From Pyxidicoccus parkwaysis (GTDB taxonomy: Bacteria > Myxococcota > Myxococcia > Myxococcales > Myxococcaceae), in the NCBI RefSeq assembly GCF_017301735.1, contig NZ_CP071090.1, forward strand, positions 10,406,001 through 10,470,000: DNA of 64,000 nt, written 5' to 3'. Of the stretch, positions 33,950-42,631 are shown piece after piece (within the stretch, counting starts at the first letter, position 1; every line of letters starts with the position of its first letter). The notes beneath the pieces were generated by a model. The model was not told the origin of the DNA. It saw nothing but the letters and a program-made list of their open reading frames with translations, and did not search any database. The position numbers and the translations under genes are program-made.

Positions 33950-36144
33950 GGCGAATCGTCCACGGTGATGGTTCTTCCCAGAACCTGAACCTTGCCGGAC
34001 TTCTCGACCCGCACCGCGAGCTTGCCGTTCACGAAGATGGAGAGCTTGTCGGTAGCAATCTTGATGCGCTTTGCGAGCCAGCGGCATTCATCTTGAGCGA
34101 GCACGTATGTGCTCTCACCGATGGTCTCACTCGAGTCCCCACTGGCCTTCAGGACTGCATGACCTGCCACCTCCACGTCCCAGTCCGCTTCGACAGATGC
34201 GTGCTTGTCGCCGATCACGGTCTCCTGCCGGTTCCCGGCGATGGCCTCATGCTTGAGCCCCGCCACCTGCTCGCCCTTCGCACCGCCCGTGGCCTCGTTG
34301 TGGGCCAGCGCCACGTTGATGCTGTACGCCCCGCCGATGCTGGTGGCCTTCGCCGCGAGCACGTCCTCCGAGCTGGCTTTCGTCACCAGCACGGTGAGGT
34401 TGCCCCCCACCGTCATCACCTGGTTGCCCTCCACAATCTCGGAGTGGGACTCCGTCGTCTTCGTGGAGCGGTTGCCCTGCACCAGCAGCGTCTGGTTCCC
34501 CTCCACGACGCCGACGTCCTCGCCGCCCACGCGGAGCTCCTGGTTGCCCTCCACCGTGCGCTTGCGGTCCTTCTTCACCAGCAGGTCCTCGTACCCGCGC
34601 ACCTGCTGGTCCTTGTCGTTCTCCGTGATGAGCTCTTCGTCCTTCTGCGCGTGGGTGAAGACCTCCTCCTCGCCCGCCGCGTCCTCGATGCGCACCTCGT
34701 TGAAGCCGTCGCTGCCCAGGCTGGAGGCGCTCTTGCGCGTGGACTTCGTCTTCTCGCCCGGCAGCCCATACGGCACCGTATGGGTGCCGTTGTACACGGC
34801 GCCCGCCACCAGCGGCCGGTCCGGGTCTCCCTCCAGGAAGCGGACGATGACCTCCTGGCCGATGCGCGGCAGCCACACGTCACCCCACGCCGGGCCGCCC
34901 CACGGCTGGCCCACGCGCACCCAGCACGAGGACTTCTCGTCCTTCTTGCCCTCGCGGTCCCAGTGGAACTGCACCTTGATGCGGCCGTGCGCGTCGGTGT
35001 GGATTTCCTCGCCCGCCGGGCCCGTCACCGTGGCCGTCTGCGGCCCCGCGATTTGCGGCAGCGGCGTCAGCCGGCGCGGCCGGAATGGCACCGCCTTGGG
35101 CAGCAGGTGGAACTGGTTGCGGTAGAGGCCCTGCAGGGACTCGCTGCCGCCGGAGACGTCCGGCTGCATGCCCGAGTGCACCACCTCGGTGATGAGGTAC
35201 TCACCCGCGAAGGTGCCGTCCTCGGGCGCGTCCAGCTCCAGCAGGAAGCCGGGCGTCAGCCGCGGGGCAATGGCCTCCCCCGTCAGCGTGCGTCCGCCCA
35301 TGCCCGCCGCTTCCGCGCGCACGCCGGCGGCCGCCTTGCCCACGCCCGGCGCCACGTAGTCGGCCGGGTAGTCGTAGATTTCGAGCGCCGCCAGGCCCTC
35401 GGACGCCTTGCCCTTGCCGGAGATGTCCAGCGCGGGCTTCTCGAAGTCGAAGTCCTTCAGGTGCACCGCGCCGGGGCGCAGCCGGTGCACCACCTCCAGC
35501 GCGTAGACGAACTCGCCGTCCACCGCCTCCTTGCCCAGGCGCGGGCGCAACGGCAGCGTCTGGCCCTGCGTCAGCGGCGCGTGCGCGGAGGGCTTGTCCC
35601 CCAGCACCAGCGTGTGGCCGGAGTCGGTGTGCTCGAAGAAGTAGAAGATGCCCTCCCACTCCATCAGCCGGCTGACGAAGGCGAAGTCGCTCTCGCGGTA
35701 CTGCACGCAGTACTCGCGCGCCGCGTAGCTGCCGCTGAGCGCCAGCCGCACCTCGATGCCGCCCTCGCCGAGCACGGCCTTGAGGATGTCCGGCACGCTC
35801 TTGTTCTGGAAGATGCGACTCTTGTGCACCTGTGACAGGCGCCACAGCTTGGGCACCACGTGGGCGCGGTAGCGGCGGCGGCCCGTCTTCACGCCTGGCG
35901 ACTCCACCTCGCGCACCACGCCGTGCACGTAGCGCGGGCCGCCGTCGCGCACCGACAGCGTCAGCAGCGCGTCCCTGCCCACCAGGTCCGCCACCGCCAG
36001 CGGCTCACCGTCCCTCGTGAAGAAGTCCACCTGGAAGTCGAAGGGCTGGCTGATGGCCTCCCTGCCCGCGAAGGCAGACACAGTCAGCGACTCGGCGCCG
36101 AGCGTCCCAATCCGTAACGTGAATGCCCGTGAGTGCCGCCCCAT
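33946..36144 (-). CDS. vgrG: Type VI secretion spike protein VgrG (TssI)
   Basis: 732 residues from ATG 36144. The N-terminal gp27-like region includes YRESDFAFVSRLMEWEGIFYFFEH, a standard VgrG block. The gp5-like OB part is marked by DAHGRIKVQFHWDREG and SCWVRVGQPWGG...WLPRIGQEVIVRFLEGDPDRP. The C-terminal 250 residues are a beta-helix needle with short repeats containing EGNQ or GGN. No extra C-terminal enzyme domain. The stop overlaps the nuclease gene, so spike and cargo are probably made together. Divergent from the sheath-like gene at 36357. The rest of a T6SS is not in this window. Confidence 0.93.
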   Translation of the reverse strand: MGRHSRAFTLRIGTLGAESLTVSAFAGREAISQPFDFQVDFFTRDGEPLAVADLVGRDALLTLSVRDGGPRYVHGVVREVESPGVKTGRRRYRAHVVPKLWRLSQVHKSRIFQNKSVPDILKAVLGEGGIEVRLALSGSYAAREYCVQYRESDFAFVSRLMEWEGIFYFFEHTDSGHTLVLGDKPSAHAPLTQGQTLPLRPRLGKEAVDGEFVYALEVVHRLRPGAVHLKDFDFEKPALDISGKGKASEGLAALEIYDYPADYVAPGVGKAAAGVRAEAAGMGGRTLTGEAIAPRLTPGFLLELDAPEDGTFAGEYLITEVVHSGMQPDVSGGSESLQGLYRNQFHLLPKAVPFRPRRLTPLPQIAGPQTATVTGPAGEEIHTDAHGRIKVQFHWDREGKKDEKSSCWVRVGQPWGGPAWGDVWLPRIGQEVIVRFLEGDPDRPLVAGAVYNGTHTVPYGLPGEKTKSTRKSASSLGSDGFNEVRIEDAAGEEEVFTHAQKDEELITENDKDQQVRGYEDLLVKKDRKRTVEGNQELRVGGEDVGVVEGNQTLLVQGNRSTKTTESHSEIVEGNQVMTVGGNLTVLVTKASSEDVLAAKATSIGGAYSINVALAHNEATGGAKGEQVAGLKHEAIAGNRQETVIGDKHASVEADWDVEVAGHAVLKASGDSSETIGESTYVLAQDECRWLAKRIKIATDKLSIFVNGKLAVRVEKSGKVQVLGRTITVDDSP

Positions 36145-36356
36145 GGCGAGCCTCTCTGGCGGGTTCCCACCCCTACCCACCGGGAGGACATGCTGCTCCA
36201 TCAATGCCAGACAGCTCCTGCCCGGGCCCTCCCGTGAGTCGTCCAGGACACAGACGGGAAGTGGGGCGCGGGTGCGCCGCGGATGTGTCCACTTCCGACA
36301 AATGCCCCGATGCGGGGTAACGTAGCGGCCTTCACGACCCGAGGCGGGAACAGTCC

Positions 36357-38027
36357 ATGAGTCAGAGCGGAAGCAGTGCAGAGGGAGCACGCGTGCGGTG
36401 GCTGGTGGCGGGAGCCTTCTCCCCCGCGCCCTCAGGCCGGCGCTTCCACCTCACCCCCGAGTCGTTCAGCAGCGAGCTCGCCCGCGCCGCCACCGGCCTG
36501 CGCATCACCATCGCCGACCGCCTCGGCGCCGGGGACACCCGCTCCTTCGAGCTGTCCTTCGACCGCCTCCGCGCCTTCGGCATCGCCGACCTCATCTCCG
36601 CCGTCCCCGAGCTGCGCGCGCTCCAGGCCCTCCACTCGGACCTCTCCAGCTCCGACCCGCTCCGCCCCCTCTCTCCCGAGGAGGCCGCCTCCCGCATCGC
36701 CACCATCACCGGCCCCGGCCGCCTCCCCGACGCCGTCGCCGAGGCCCTCCGCGCCGCCGCCGTGCCCAACACCCCCGACGTCCCGGCGGCTCCCCCTCCG
36801 GCGTCGTCCGGCGAGGACCTCGTCGAGACCATGCTCAACCGCGCCGACTCGGCCTCGCCCGCCGCCGCGTCCCGCGCCGTGGATGCCTTCCTGCGCGCCA
36901 TCAACCCTCGCGTTCCGGCGTCCTCTTCCGCCCCGGCTGCGGCCACGTCCCCGTCCCGCAAGACGGCGCGCGACCTCATCGAGGAGGCCCTGCTCACCAC
37001 CGCGAAGGACATCCTCGCCACCGAGCCCGTCGCCCGCCTCGAGTCCGCGTGGCGCGGCCTGCGGTGGCTGGTGGACCAGTGCCCCAGGTCTTCCGGCGTC
37101 GCCGTGGAGGTGCTCGACGCGGCCCGCCCCGCGCTGCTGGAGGCCCTCCAGGGCGTGCTCGCGGCCGAGCCGTTCGACCGTCCCGACGCCGTCTTCCTCG
37201 TGGACTCGTGTGATGACGTGGGGCTGCTCGGCAGGCTCGCGGCGCTCGGGGAGCGCTCGCAGGTTCCCGTGGTGGCGTCCGTGGCGTCGTCGCTCCTCGG
37301 TGTGGCGCCGGGAGAGCTCCCCGTCGCGCTGGAGGAGGAGCGGGAGACGGTCTCCGACGCGTGGACCGAGCTGCGCCAGGACGAGTCCTCGCGCTGGCTG
37401 TGCGCCGCCATCAACAACGTGGTGGTGGTGAGCGAGGGACGTGGCCCGGCGAAGCGCTCGGCCTTCACCAGCCCCGCGCTCGCCATCGCGGCGCTGCTCT
37501 CCGCCAGCTTCCGCGACGCCGGCTCCTTCGCGCGCATCCTGGGCCAGGCCGGTGGCCTGCGTGCCCCGGCCACCTGGGAGTTGCCGTCCGGCCGCGACAA
37601 GGGGCTCGGCATTCCCACCGAGAACTTCCTCCCCATCCGCGCGCAGGCTCGGCTGGAGTCGCGCGGCGTGCTCGGACTCGGCAGCGGGCGCAACGCGGAC
37701 GCGGTGCTGCTCTCCGCCGCGCCCACGGTGTACGGCGGTGGCTACTCGGTGCCGCTGCCCGCGCAGCTCCTCACGGGCCGCATCGTCCGCTTCGCCACCT
37801 GGGTGAGGGACCAGCTCCCGCCCGGCACCGGCAACGAAGAGGTCAACGCCATCTTCGCCCAGGCCGCCGAAGTGTTCCTCTTCCGGGGCGCCACGGAGAA
37901 CGGCCAGGTCCGCGCCGAGCTCGTCTCCACCGATGACGGCCGCGGCGTCCACGTCAGCGCCACCGTCCGGCCCGAGCACGCCGGCACGCGGTTCCAGCTC
38001 GCCTTCGTGCTGCCGCTGCGCGGATGA
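36357..38027 (+). CDS. T6SS sheath-like protein, apparent TssB-TssC fusion
   Basis: 556 residues. The first 100 look like TssB: RFHLTPESFSSELARAATGL, then FELSFDRLRAFGIADLISAV ending in PELRAL. After an Ala/Pro-rich linker the region from about residue 200 resembles TssC: RLESAWRGLRWLVDQC, a PDAVFLVDSCDD block, SRWLCAAINNVVVV, and ALAIAALLSASFRDAGS. TssB is normally about 165 and TssC about 495 residues, so this 556-residue protein is a shortened fusion. It may be a sheath component of a non-standard injection system or a degenerate orphan. Divergent from vgrG with about 210 bp between. Its 3' end is duplicated downstream. Confidence 0.72.
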   Translation: MSQSGSSAEGARVRWLVAGAFSPAPSGRRFHLTPESFSSELARAATGLRITIADRLGAGDTRSFELSFDRLRAFGIADLISAVPELRALQALHSDLSSSDPLRPLSPEEAASRIATITGPGRLPDAVAEALRAAAVPNTPDVPAAPPPASSGEDLVETMLNRADSASPAAASRAVDAFLRAINPRVPASSSAPAAATSPSRKTARDLIEEALLTTAKDILATEPVARLESAWRGLRWLVDQCPRSSGVAVEVLDAARPALLEALQGVLAAEPFDRPDAVFLVDSCDDVGLLGRLAALGERSQVPVVASVASSLLGVAPGELPVALEEERETVSDAWTELRQDESSRWLCAAINNVVVVSEGRGPAKRSAFTSPALAIAALLSASFRDAGSFARILGQAGGLRAPATWELPSGRDKGLGIPTENFLPIRAQARLESRGVLGLGSGRNADAVLLSAAPTVYGGGYSVPLPAQLLTGRIVRFATWVRDQLPPGTGNEEVNAIFAQAAEVFLFRGATENGQVRAELVSTDDGRGVHVSATVRPEHAGTRFQLAFVLPLRG

Positions 38028-38131
38028 GCGGGTTCCGCCTCAGCGGTCAGCACGTCGATAGGTCGCTCGTCATGGCTCGGGTGCTGCCGCTGGGAGGATG
38101 AGGTCTCTCTCCAGCGGTCGGCACGTCGGCA
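38007..38131. repeat. Tandem duplication of a gene 3' end
   Basis: The unit 38007-38060, containing the last codons and stop of the sheath-like gene, recurs at 38081-38131. Shared blocks are GTGCTGCCGCTG, GATGAG and CAGCGGTC-x-GCACGTCG. The second copy would still read VLPLGG and stop. More diverged than the other cases. Period 74. Confidence 0.6.
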
Positions 38132-38168
38132 TGCCGTTCCACTCCGCCCACCTGCTGCCCACGCTCCC

Positions 38169-38645
38169 ATGACCGCGACCACCCCTCCCGAACCCATCGT
38201 GGACCTGCTCGCGACGTACTTCGTCGGAGGCGCGACCGGCGCCGAGCTGTCCGACGCGGCCGTGCGCGCGATGGAGGATGGATTCGACTCGCTCGCGCTG
38301 CGCATGCTGGCGGGCCTGACGGGTGAGACGAGCCCCTGGGAAGTGGAGAGCCTCATCCAGCGCATGCTCCGGGAGCTCGGGCTGTCCATGCCGGACCACT
38401 CCTCGATGGTCCGCATGATGGCGCGGCCCATGGCCCGTGCGTTCCTCAAGGGCCACATCGCCCCCGGGGATTTCGCCGACCATCTGTATGCGCTGTCGCA
38501 GAAGGACGTCCACGCGGGACACCACCCGTGGTGCCTGCTCCAGGACGAGTGGATGCTCGCGAGCGACGGAACAGCGAGCACCCTCGCGGAGGCCACGGCC
38601 GCGCTCCGCGAAGAAGCCGAGCGCCTCGCCGGCCTCTACCACTGA
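38169..38645 (+). CDS. Hypothetical cytoplasmic protein
   Basis: 158 residues, helical, with no signal peptide, membrane helix or recognised motif. It includes WEVESLIQRMLRELGLSMPD and LSQKDVHAGHHPWCLLQDEW. It follows the sheath-like gene by 141 bp, most of which is the 3'-end duplication, so co-transcription is possible but a T6SS role is not shown. Ends 8 bp from the convergent AraC-type gene. Confidence 0.6.
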   Translation: MTATTPPEPIVDLLATYFVGGATGAELSDAAVRAMEDGFDSLALRMLAGLTGETSPWEVESLIQRMLRELGLSMPDHSSMVRMMARPMARAFLKGHIAPGDFADHLYALSQKDVHAGHHPWCLLQDEWMLASDGTASTLAEATAALREEAERLAGLYH

Positions 38646-38653
38646 CCTGCCCG

Positions 38654-39541
38654 TCAGTCGCTCCATCGCCCGTGCCGCTTGCGGTACGTGCGCGGCGACA
38701 CACCGAAGACCCGCGTGAAGCTCGTGGTGAAGTGGGACAAGTCCCCGAAGCCCACATCCATCGAGACCTCGGTGACGGGCGTGCGAGTCGTCCGCAGGGC
38801 CGTCGCGGCCACCCGCAACCGAGTGGCGATGACGTACTGACGCGGTGTCTGTCCCGTCATCGCTCGGAACACGCGCAGGAAGTGGAAGCTGCTCAGCCCC
38901 GCGTGCGCGGCCAGCGTGTCGAGCGAGCAGTCCTCCGCGCTGTGCGCCTCGACGAATCGCAACATCCTCGCGACACGGTGCGCCTGCGCGGACGTGGGAG
39001 CCCGCACGGAATGAACGCCGCCCCGGTCCTCCGTCAGCGCAACCGACGCCACGGTGAGCGCGGCCTCGCGCAGCGCCTCCGGCTCACCGGCACGTAGCGC
39101 CTGATACGAGAGCGCCACCGCATCCGTCGACTCCACCCGCGCGGGGATGAAGGCCCGTCCAAACGCGCGCCTCGCGCGAAGCCGCGAATCGAGCGAGCCC
39201 GCTACCTCGTCGAGGAACGCCTCCGCGTACTCGAAGACGACGGAGCGGTCCCCGCCATCATCGACATGGCGGTACGCATATTCCTCCTCGGCATTCCCGA
39301 GCAGCAGCGTCCCCGGCCCCGCGAGCGTGGCGCCCTGGGCCGAGCGGGCATGAAACACCCCCGCGAGCACGACGCTGATGTGGACGAGCGAGCTCTCCCC
39401 CTCGAAGACGGGACTGCGCGGCCCCTTGTGGCAGACGCAATCCCACGCACAGAACGCCGCATCCTCCGCGAGCAGGTGCACCCCGCACGGCTTCACGGGC
39501 AGGCCCGGGACCTCCGCAACATTCCCCAAGTTTCGCGCCAC
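38654..39541 (-). CDS. AraC/XylS family transcriptional regulator
   Basis: 295 residues. The C-terminal 100 carry two helix-turn-helix units: LDTLAAHAGLSSFHFLRVFR and PVTEVSMDVGFGDLSHFTTS, followed by the AraC signature F...GVSPRTYRKRH. The N-terminal part is a cupin-like ligand domain (FHARSAQGATLAGPGTLLLG). GTG start at 39541; it is divergent from the PD40 lipoprotein (start 39582) with only 40 bp between, so it may regulate that gene and itself. Confidence 0.88.
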   Translation of the reverse strand: MARNLGNVAEVPGLPVKPCGVHLLAEDAAFCAWDCVCHKGPRSPVFEGESSLVHISVVLAGVFHARSAQGATLAGPGTLLLGNAEEEYAYRHVDDGGDRSVVFEYAEAFLDEVAGSLDSRLRARRAFGRAFIPARVESTDAVALSYQALRAGEPEALREAALTVASVALTEDRGGVHSVRAPTSAQAHRVARMLRFVEAHSAEDCSLDTLAAHAGLSSFHFLRVFRAMTGQTPRQYVIATRLRVAATALRTTRTPVTEVSMDVGFGDLSHFTTSFTRVFGVSPRTYRKRHGRWSD

Positions 39542-39581
39542 ACGCGGATGCTACTGCAACGTCTCTCCCGAGGTCCCGCCC

Positions 39582-40550
39582 ATGCTCCGACGACACCTCC
39601 TGTGGCTCACCGCACTGCTGCTGACCGGATGCAGCACGTCCTCCACCCAGCACGCTCCCGCGAGCGAAGCACACGCCCCCGAAGTCTACGGAGCCGGCCT
39701 CTTCACCACCGGCGCCTGGGACTTCTTCATGGCCTTCTCCCCCGACCAGAAGCGGGTCCTCTTCTGCCGCGCGGACGACGCATTCGAGAAGTACGAAATC
39801 TTCGAGACACGGCTCGGTGATGACGGCCGCTGGTCCACGCCCGTGAAGCCCCGCTTCGCGAAGGAGTGGAGCAACGCGGACCCGCACATCTCTCCCGACG
39901 GCCGCACCGTCGTCTTCATCTCCAACCGTCCCAGCCCGGGAGAGACGACGGCCCGCGCGACGCACGACATCTTCGTCGCCCACCTGCAACCCGATGGCGA
40001 GTGGAGCGAGGCCACGCGCCTCCCCGCGCCGGTGAACGATGCGGGCCTCGACGAGTGGTCCCCCGCCGTGGCCGCCAACGGCAACCTGTACTTCGGCGGA
40101 GAGCGCTCCGGGACTCGCGGCGGGAGCGACCTCTGGGTCTCCCGGCTCGTGGGCGGCGTGTACCAGCCACCGGAGAACCTCGGATACGCCATCAACACCG
40201 CTGGCGAGGAGGTGGAGCCATGGATTGCGCCGGACGAGAGCTACCTCCTCTTCAGCGCGCTCCGTCGGCCGGAGAGCATCGGCAGCTATGACGTGTACCT
40301 GAGCCGCAGGCTTCCGGATGGCGGCTGGGAGAAGGCGCGGCTGCTCGGCAACGGCATCAACTCAACGGCCCGGGACTTCAACCAGAGCGTCTCGCCCGAC
40401 GGGAAGTGGCTCTACTTCAGCAGCAACCGGCCGCACACCGGAGACGTGGGCCCGCGCTTCGACTTCCCGAGGAACGACGCCGCGCTCGTGGGCATCGGCA
40501 AGGGCACGGGTGACATCTACCGCGTGCCCATGAGCGCGCTCGGCCTGTGA
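39582..40550 (+). CDS. PD40/TolB-type beta-propeller lipoprotein
   Basis: 322 residues from ATG 39582. Lipoprotein signal with LLLTGCST. The body has several WD40-like PD40 repeats: MAFSPDQKRVLFCR, HISPDGRTVVFISNRP, WIAPDESYLLFSAL and SVSPDGKWLYFSSNRP. Such propellers bind ligands or proteins in the periplasm or on the surface. No enzymatic motif. The very short divergent spacing to the AraC-type gene suggests shared control. Ends 4 bp from the convergent GNAT gene. Confidence 0.82.
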   Translation: MLRRHLLWLTALLLTGCSTSSTQHAPASEAHAPEVYGAGLFTTGAWDFFMAFSPDQKRVLFCRADDAFEKYEIFETRLGDDGRWSTPVKPRFAKEWSNADPHISPDGRTVVFISNRPSPGETTARATHDIFVAHLQPDGEWSEATRLPAPVNDAGLDEWSPAVAANGNLYFGGERSGTRGGSDLWVSRLVGGVYQPPENLGYAINTAGEEVEPWIAPDESYLLFSALRRPESIGSYDVYLSRRLPDGGWEKARLLGNGINSTARDFNQSVSPDGKWLYFSSNRPHTGDVGPRFDFPRNDAALVGIGKGTGDIYRVPMSALGL

Positions 40551-40554
40551 GGCG

Positions 40555-41079
40555 CTACTTCAGGGGCTTCACGTACGCGGTGAGGAAGACGCTGGGCAGG
40601 TCCATGTCTCCCACCGGCTCGCGCACGAAGCCGCGCTTCATGTAGAGGCGTCCGACGCCCTCGGCGCCCTTGCGCACGTGGAGGCAGATGGCATCCACGC
40701 CCCACTTGCGCGCCAGGTCCTCCGCCGCGTCGAGCAGCGGCTTCGCCAACCCGGTGCCGTGGAAGCGCACGGCGGTGGCCAGTCCGCGAAGGTCCGCCGA
40801 GTTCGGCAGCCACGCCTCCGAGCCCGGTGCTCCGGGAGGGAACAGGGCGACCGTCCCCACCACCTCGCCGTCCACCTCTGCCACCAGGATGGTGGCCACC
40901 TTCCGGCGGGCCGCCACGTCCCGCAGCTCGCGCTTGCGCTCGTCTGTGTAGACGACCTCGGGGAGCTTCTTGGCGTACTGCGTGATGAAGGCCTCGACCA
41001 GCAATTCACCAATCGCCGCGTCGTCCTCGGGCCGCGCCTCGCGGATGACGGCCCGCTCCGCCACATTCTGGGTGCTCAT
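40555..41079 (-). CDS. GNAT family N-acetyltransferase
   Basis: 174 residues from ATG 41079. Typical GNAT course: IREARPEDDAAIGELLVEAF at the start, ATILVAEVDGEVVGTVALF in the middle, the acetyl-CoA loop region RFHGTGLAKPLLDAAEDLAR (a variant of R-x-x-G-x-G/A), then ICLHVRKGAEGVGRLYMKRGF. Cytoplasmic. Substrate unknown. The upstream in-frame extension to 41154 lacks protein character. Confidence 0.85.
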   Translation of the reverse strand: MSTQNVAERAVIREARPEDDAAIGELLVEAFITQYAKKLPEVVYTDERKRELRDVAARRKVATILVAEVDGEVVGTVALFPPGAPGSEAWLPNSADLRGLATAVRFHGTGLAKPLLDAAEDLARKWGVDAICLHVRKGAEGVGRLYMKRGFVREPVGDMDLPSVFLTAYVKPLK

Positions 41080-41193
41080 GGCCCGGGGCTCTAACACGCT
41101 CGCGATTCCGCCGCCGCATGCGGAATCGTGGAGACCCGTTCCGCGACTCTGCATGACCTCACTCCGAGTCCGGCACGAGCCTCGCCAACCCGC

Positions 41194-42441
41194 TCACAGA
41201 TAGTCGCCGATGAGCCACGGAAGCTTGTCCCCCAGCTTCTGCAGCACCCCGCGCTTCTTCCACCCGCTCCAGTGGATTTCGTAGGAGTGGCCCAGGTCTT
41301 TCTCGAACGCGGCAGCAAGCTCCGCGGCCAGACCCGCGTCGTCCACCACCACCGAGCACTCCTCCGAGCTACCCAGCGCCAGCGGGTCCATGTTGGTGGA
41401 GCCGACGACGGACAGCGAGTCATCCGCGAGCATCGTCTTGGCGTGCATCATGGACAGCTCGTACTCCCAGATGCGCACGCCTCCTTCGAGCAGCCGCGCA
41501 TACGACGCCCGCTGCGCCGCGTGCACGGGCGCGATGTCATGGTGCCGCCCGGGCACCAGCACCCGCACGTCCACGCCCTGCTTGGCCTTCTCGATGAGCA
41601 TGTCGCTGATGGCCTCGGAGGGGATGAAGTACGAGTTCGCAATCCACAGCCGCCGCTTCGCCGAGGCGATGGTGAGCAGCGTCATCCGCCGCGCATTGGA
41701 GAGGAAGCGATGGCCGGTGCTCGCCACGAAGCCGGCGCGAGCCTCACCCACGGGCTGAATCGTGGGGAATTCACTGGCCGGGAGGAAGTCTCCGCCAGCC
41801 TCCTGCCAGTTCTGCGCGAAGGCCACCTGCATCTCGCGCACGGTGGGCCCCTCCACGCGGACGGCGAGGTCCCTCCAGGAGTCCGGCCCCTCCGCATCAC
41901 CGAGCCAGCTCCTCCAGATGCCCCAGCCTCCGGTGAGCCCCACCTCGCCGTCGCGCACCACCAGCTTGCGGTGCATGCGCGCCTTGATGCGCTTCGCATC
42001 GAGCGAGGAGATGGCACCCTGGATGGGACGGAACGTGCGCACCTCGCAGCCAGCCTTGGCGAGCACGGGCTCCACGGACTCGAAGTTGACGCTGCCCAGC
42101 GGGTCCACGAGCACGCGGCACGCGACGCCGGGCTGGCGCTGCTGAATGGCGCGCACCAGCCGGTCCGACGGCTCGCCCGGGCGCCAGATGTAGCTGGCGA
42201 TGTGGATGCTGGTGCGGGCCGAGCGAATCTCCTGCTCGATGGCGTCGAAGATGTGGCCGTTCTCAATCAACTCCACGCGGTGGCCGGGCTGAAGCTCCAC
42301 ACCGAGCGACTGGTAGAACGCGAGTGAGCGAGCCTCGGGCCCACCCTCGGGAAGCGCGCGCAGGCGCAGGTCATGCCGGTGGTTGGGATACGGGCACCCG
42401 GCGAGCAGCACCGCGCCGAGCACGAGCCAGGCCAGCTTCAC
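41194..42441 (-). CDS. Phospholipase D / cardiolipin synthase-like lipoprotein
   Basis: 415 residues. Lipoprotein signal VLLAGCPYP. Two HKD motifs: HRKLVVRDGEVGLTGG near residue 160 and HAKTMLADDSLSVVGSTN near 345, both with His, Lys and Asp in place. Such two-motif proteins make cardiolipin or cut phosphodiesters. Usual ClsA/ClsB have no lipobox, so this one is likely a membrane-tethered periplasmic PLD-fold enzyme. No toxin or capsule context. Divergent from the gene at 42632, with 190 bp between. Confidence 0.87.
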   Translation of the reverse strand: MKLAWLVLGAVLLAGCPYPNHRHDLRLRALPEGGPEARSLAFYQSLGVELQPGHRVELIENGHIFDAIEQEIRSARTSIHIASYIWRPGEPSDRLVRAIQQRQPGVACRVLVDPLGSVNFESVEPVLAKAGCEVRTFRPIQGAISSLDAKRIKARMHRKLVVRDGEVGLTGGWGIWRSWLGDAEGPDSWRDLAVRVEGPTVREMQVAFAQNWQEAGGDFLPASEFPTIQPVGEARAGFVASTGHRFLSNARRMTLLTIASAKRRLWIANSYFIPSEAISDMLIEKAKQGVDVRVLVPGRHHDIAPVHAAQRASYARLLEGGVRIWEYELSMMHAKTMLADDSLSVVGSTNMDPLALGSSEECSVVVDDAGLAAELAAAFEKDLGHSYEIHWSGWKKRGVLQKLGDKLPWLIGDYL

Positions 42442-42631
42442 CGCCGGAAGCTAATGACGTCTGTGCACGAGCGCACCTGCCCTCCATGACGCGCGAGTCG
42501 CAGCACAGCGTCCGGCCGAGAACATCTCCGCGCGTGCCCACTGTGCGCTGCACGGCGCGTGGCACCTGGGACGGTGGTTGCCGGCGCGGAGCATGAGCAC
42601 GGTTGCACCCCACCGTGCGCCGGGTGTGCCC

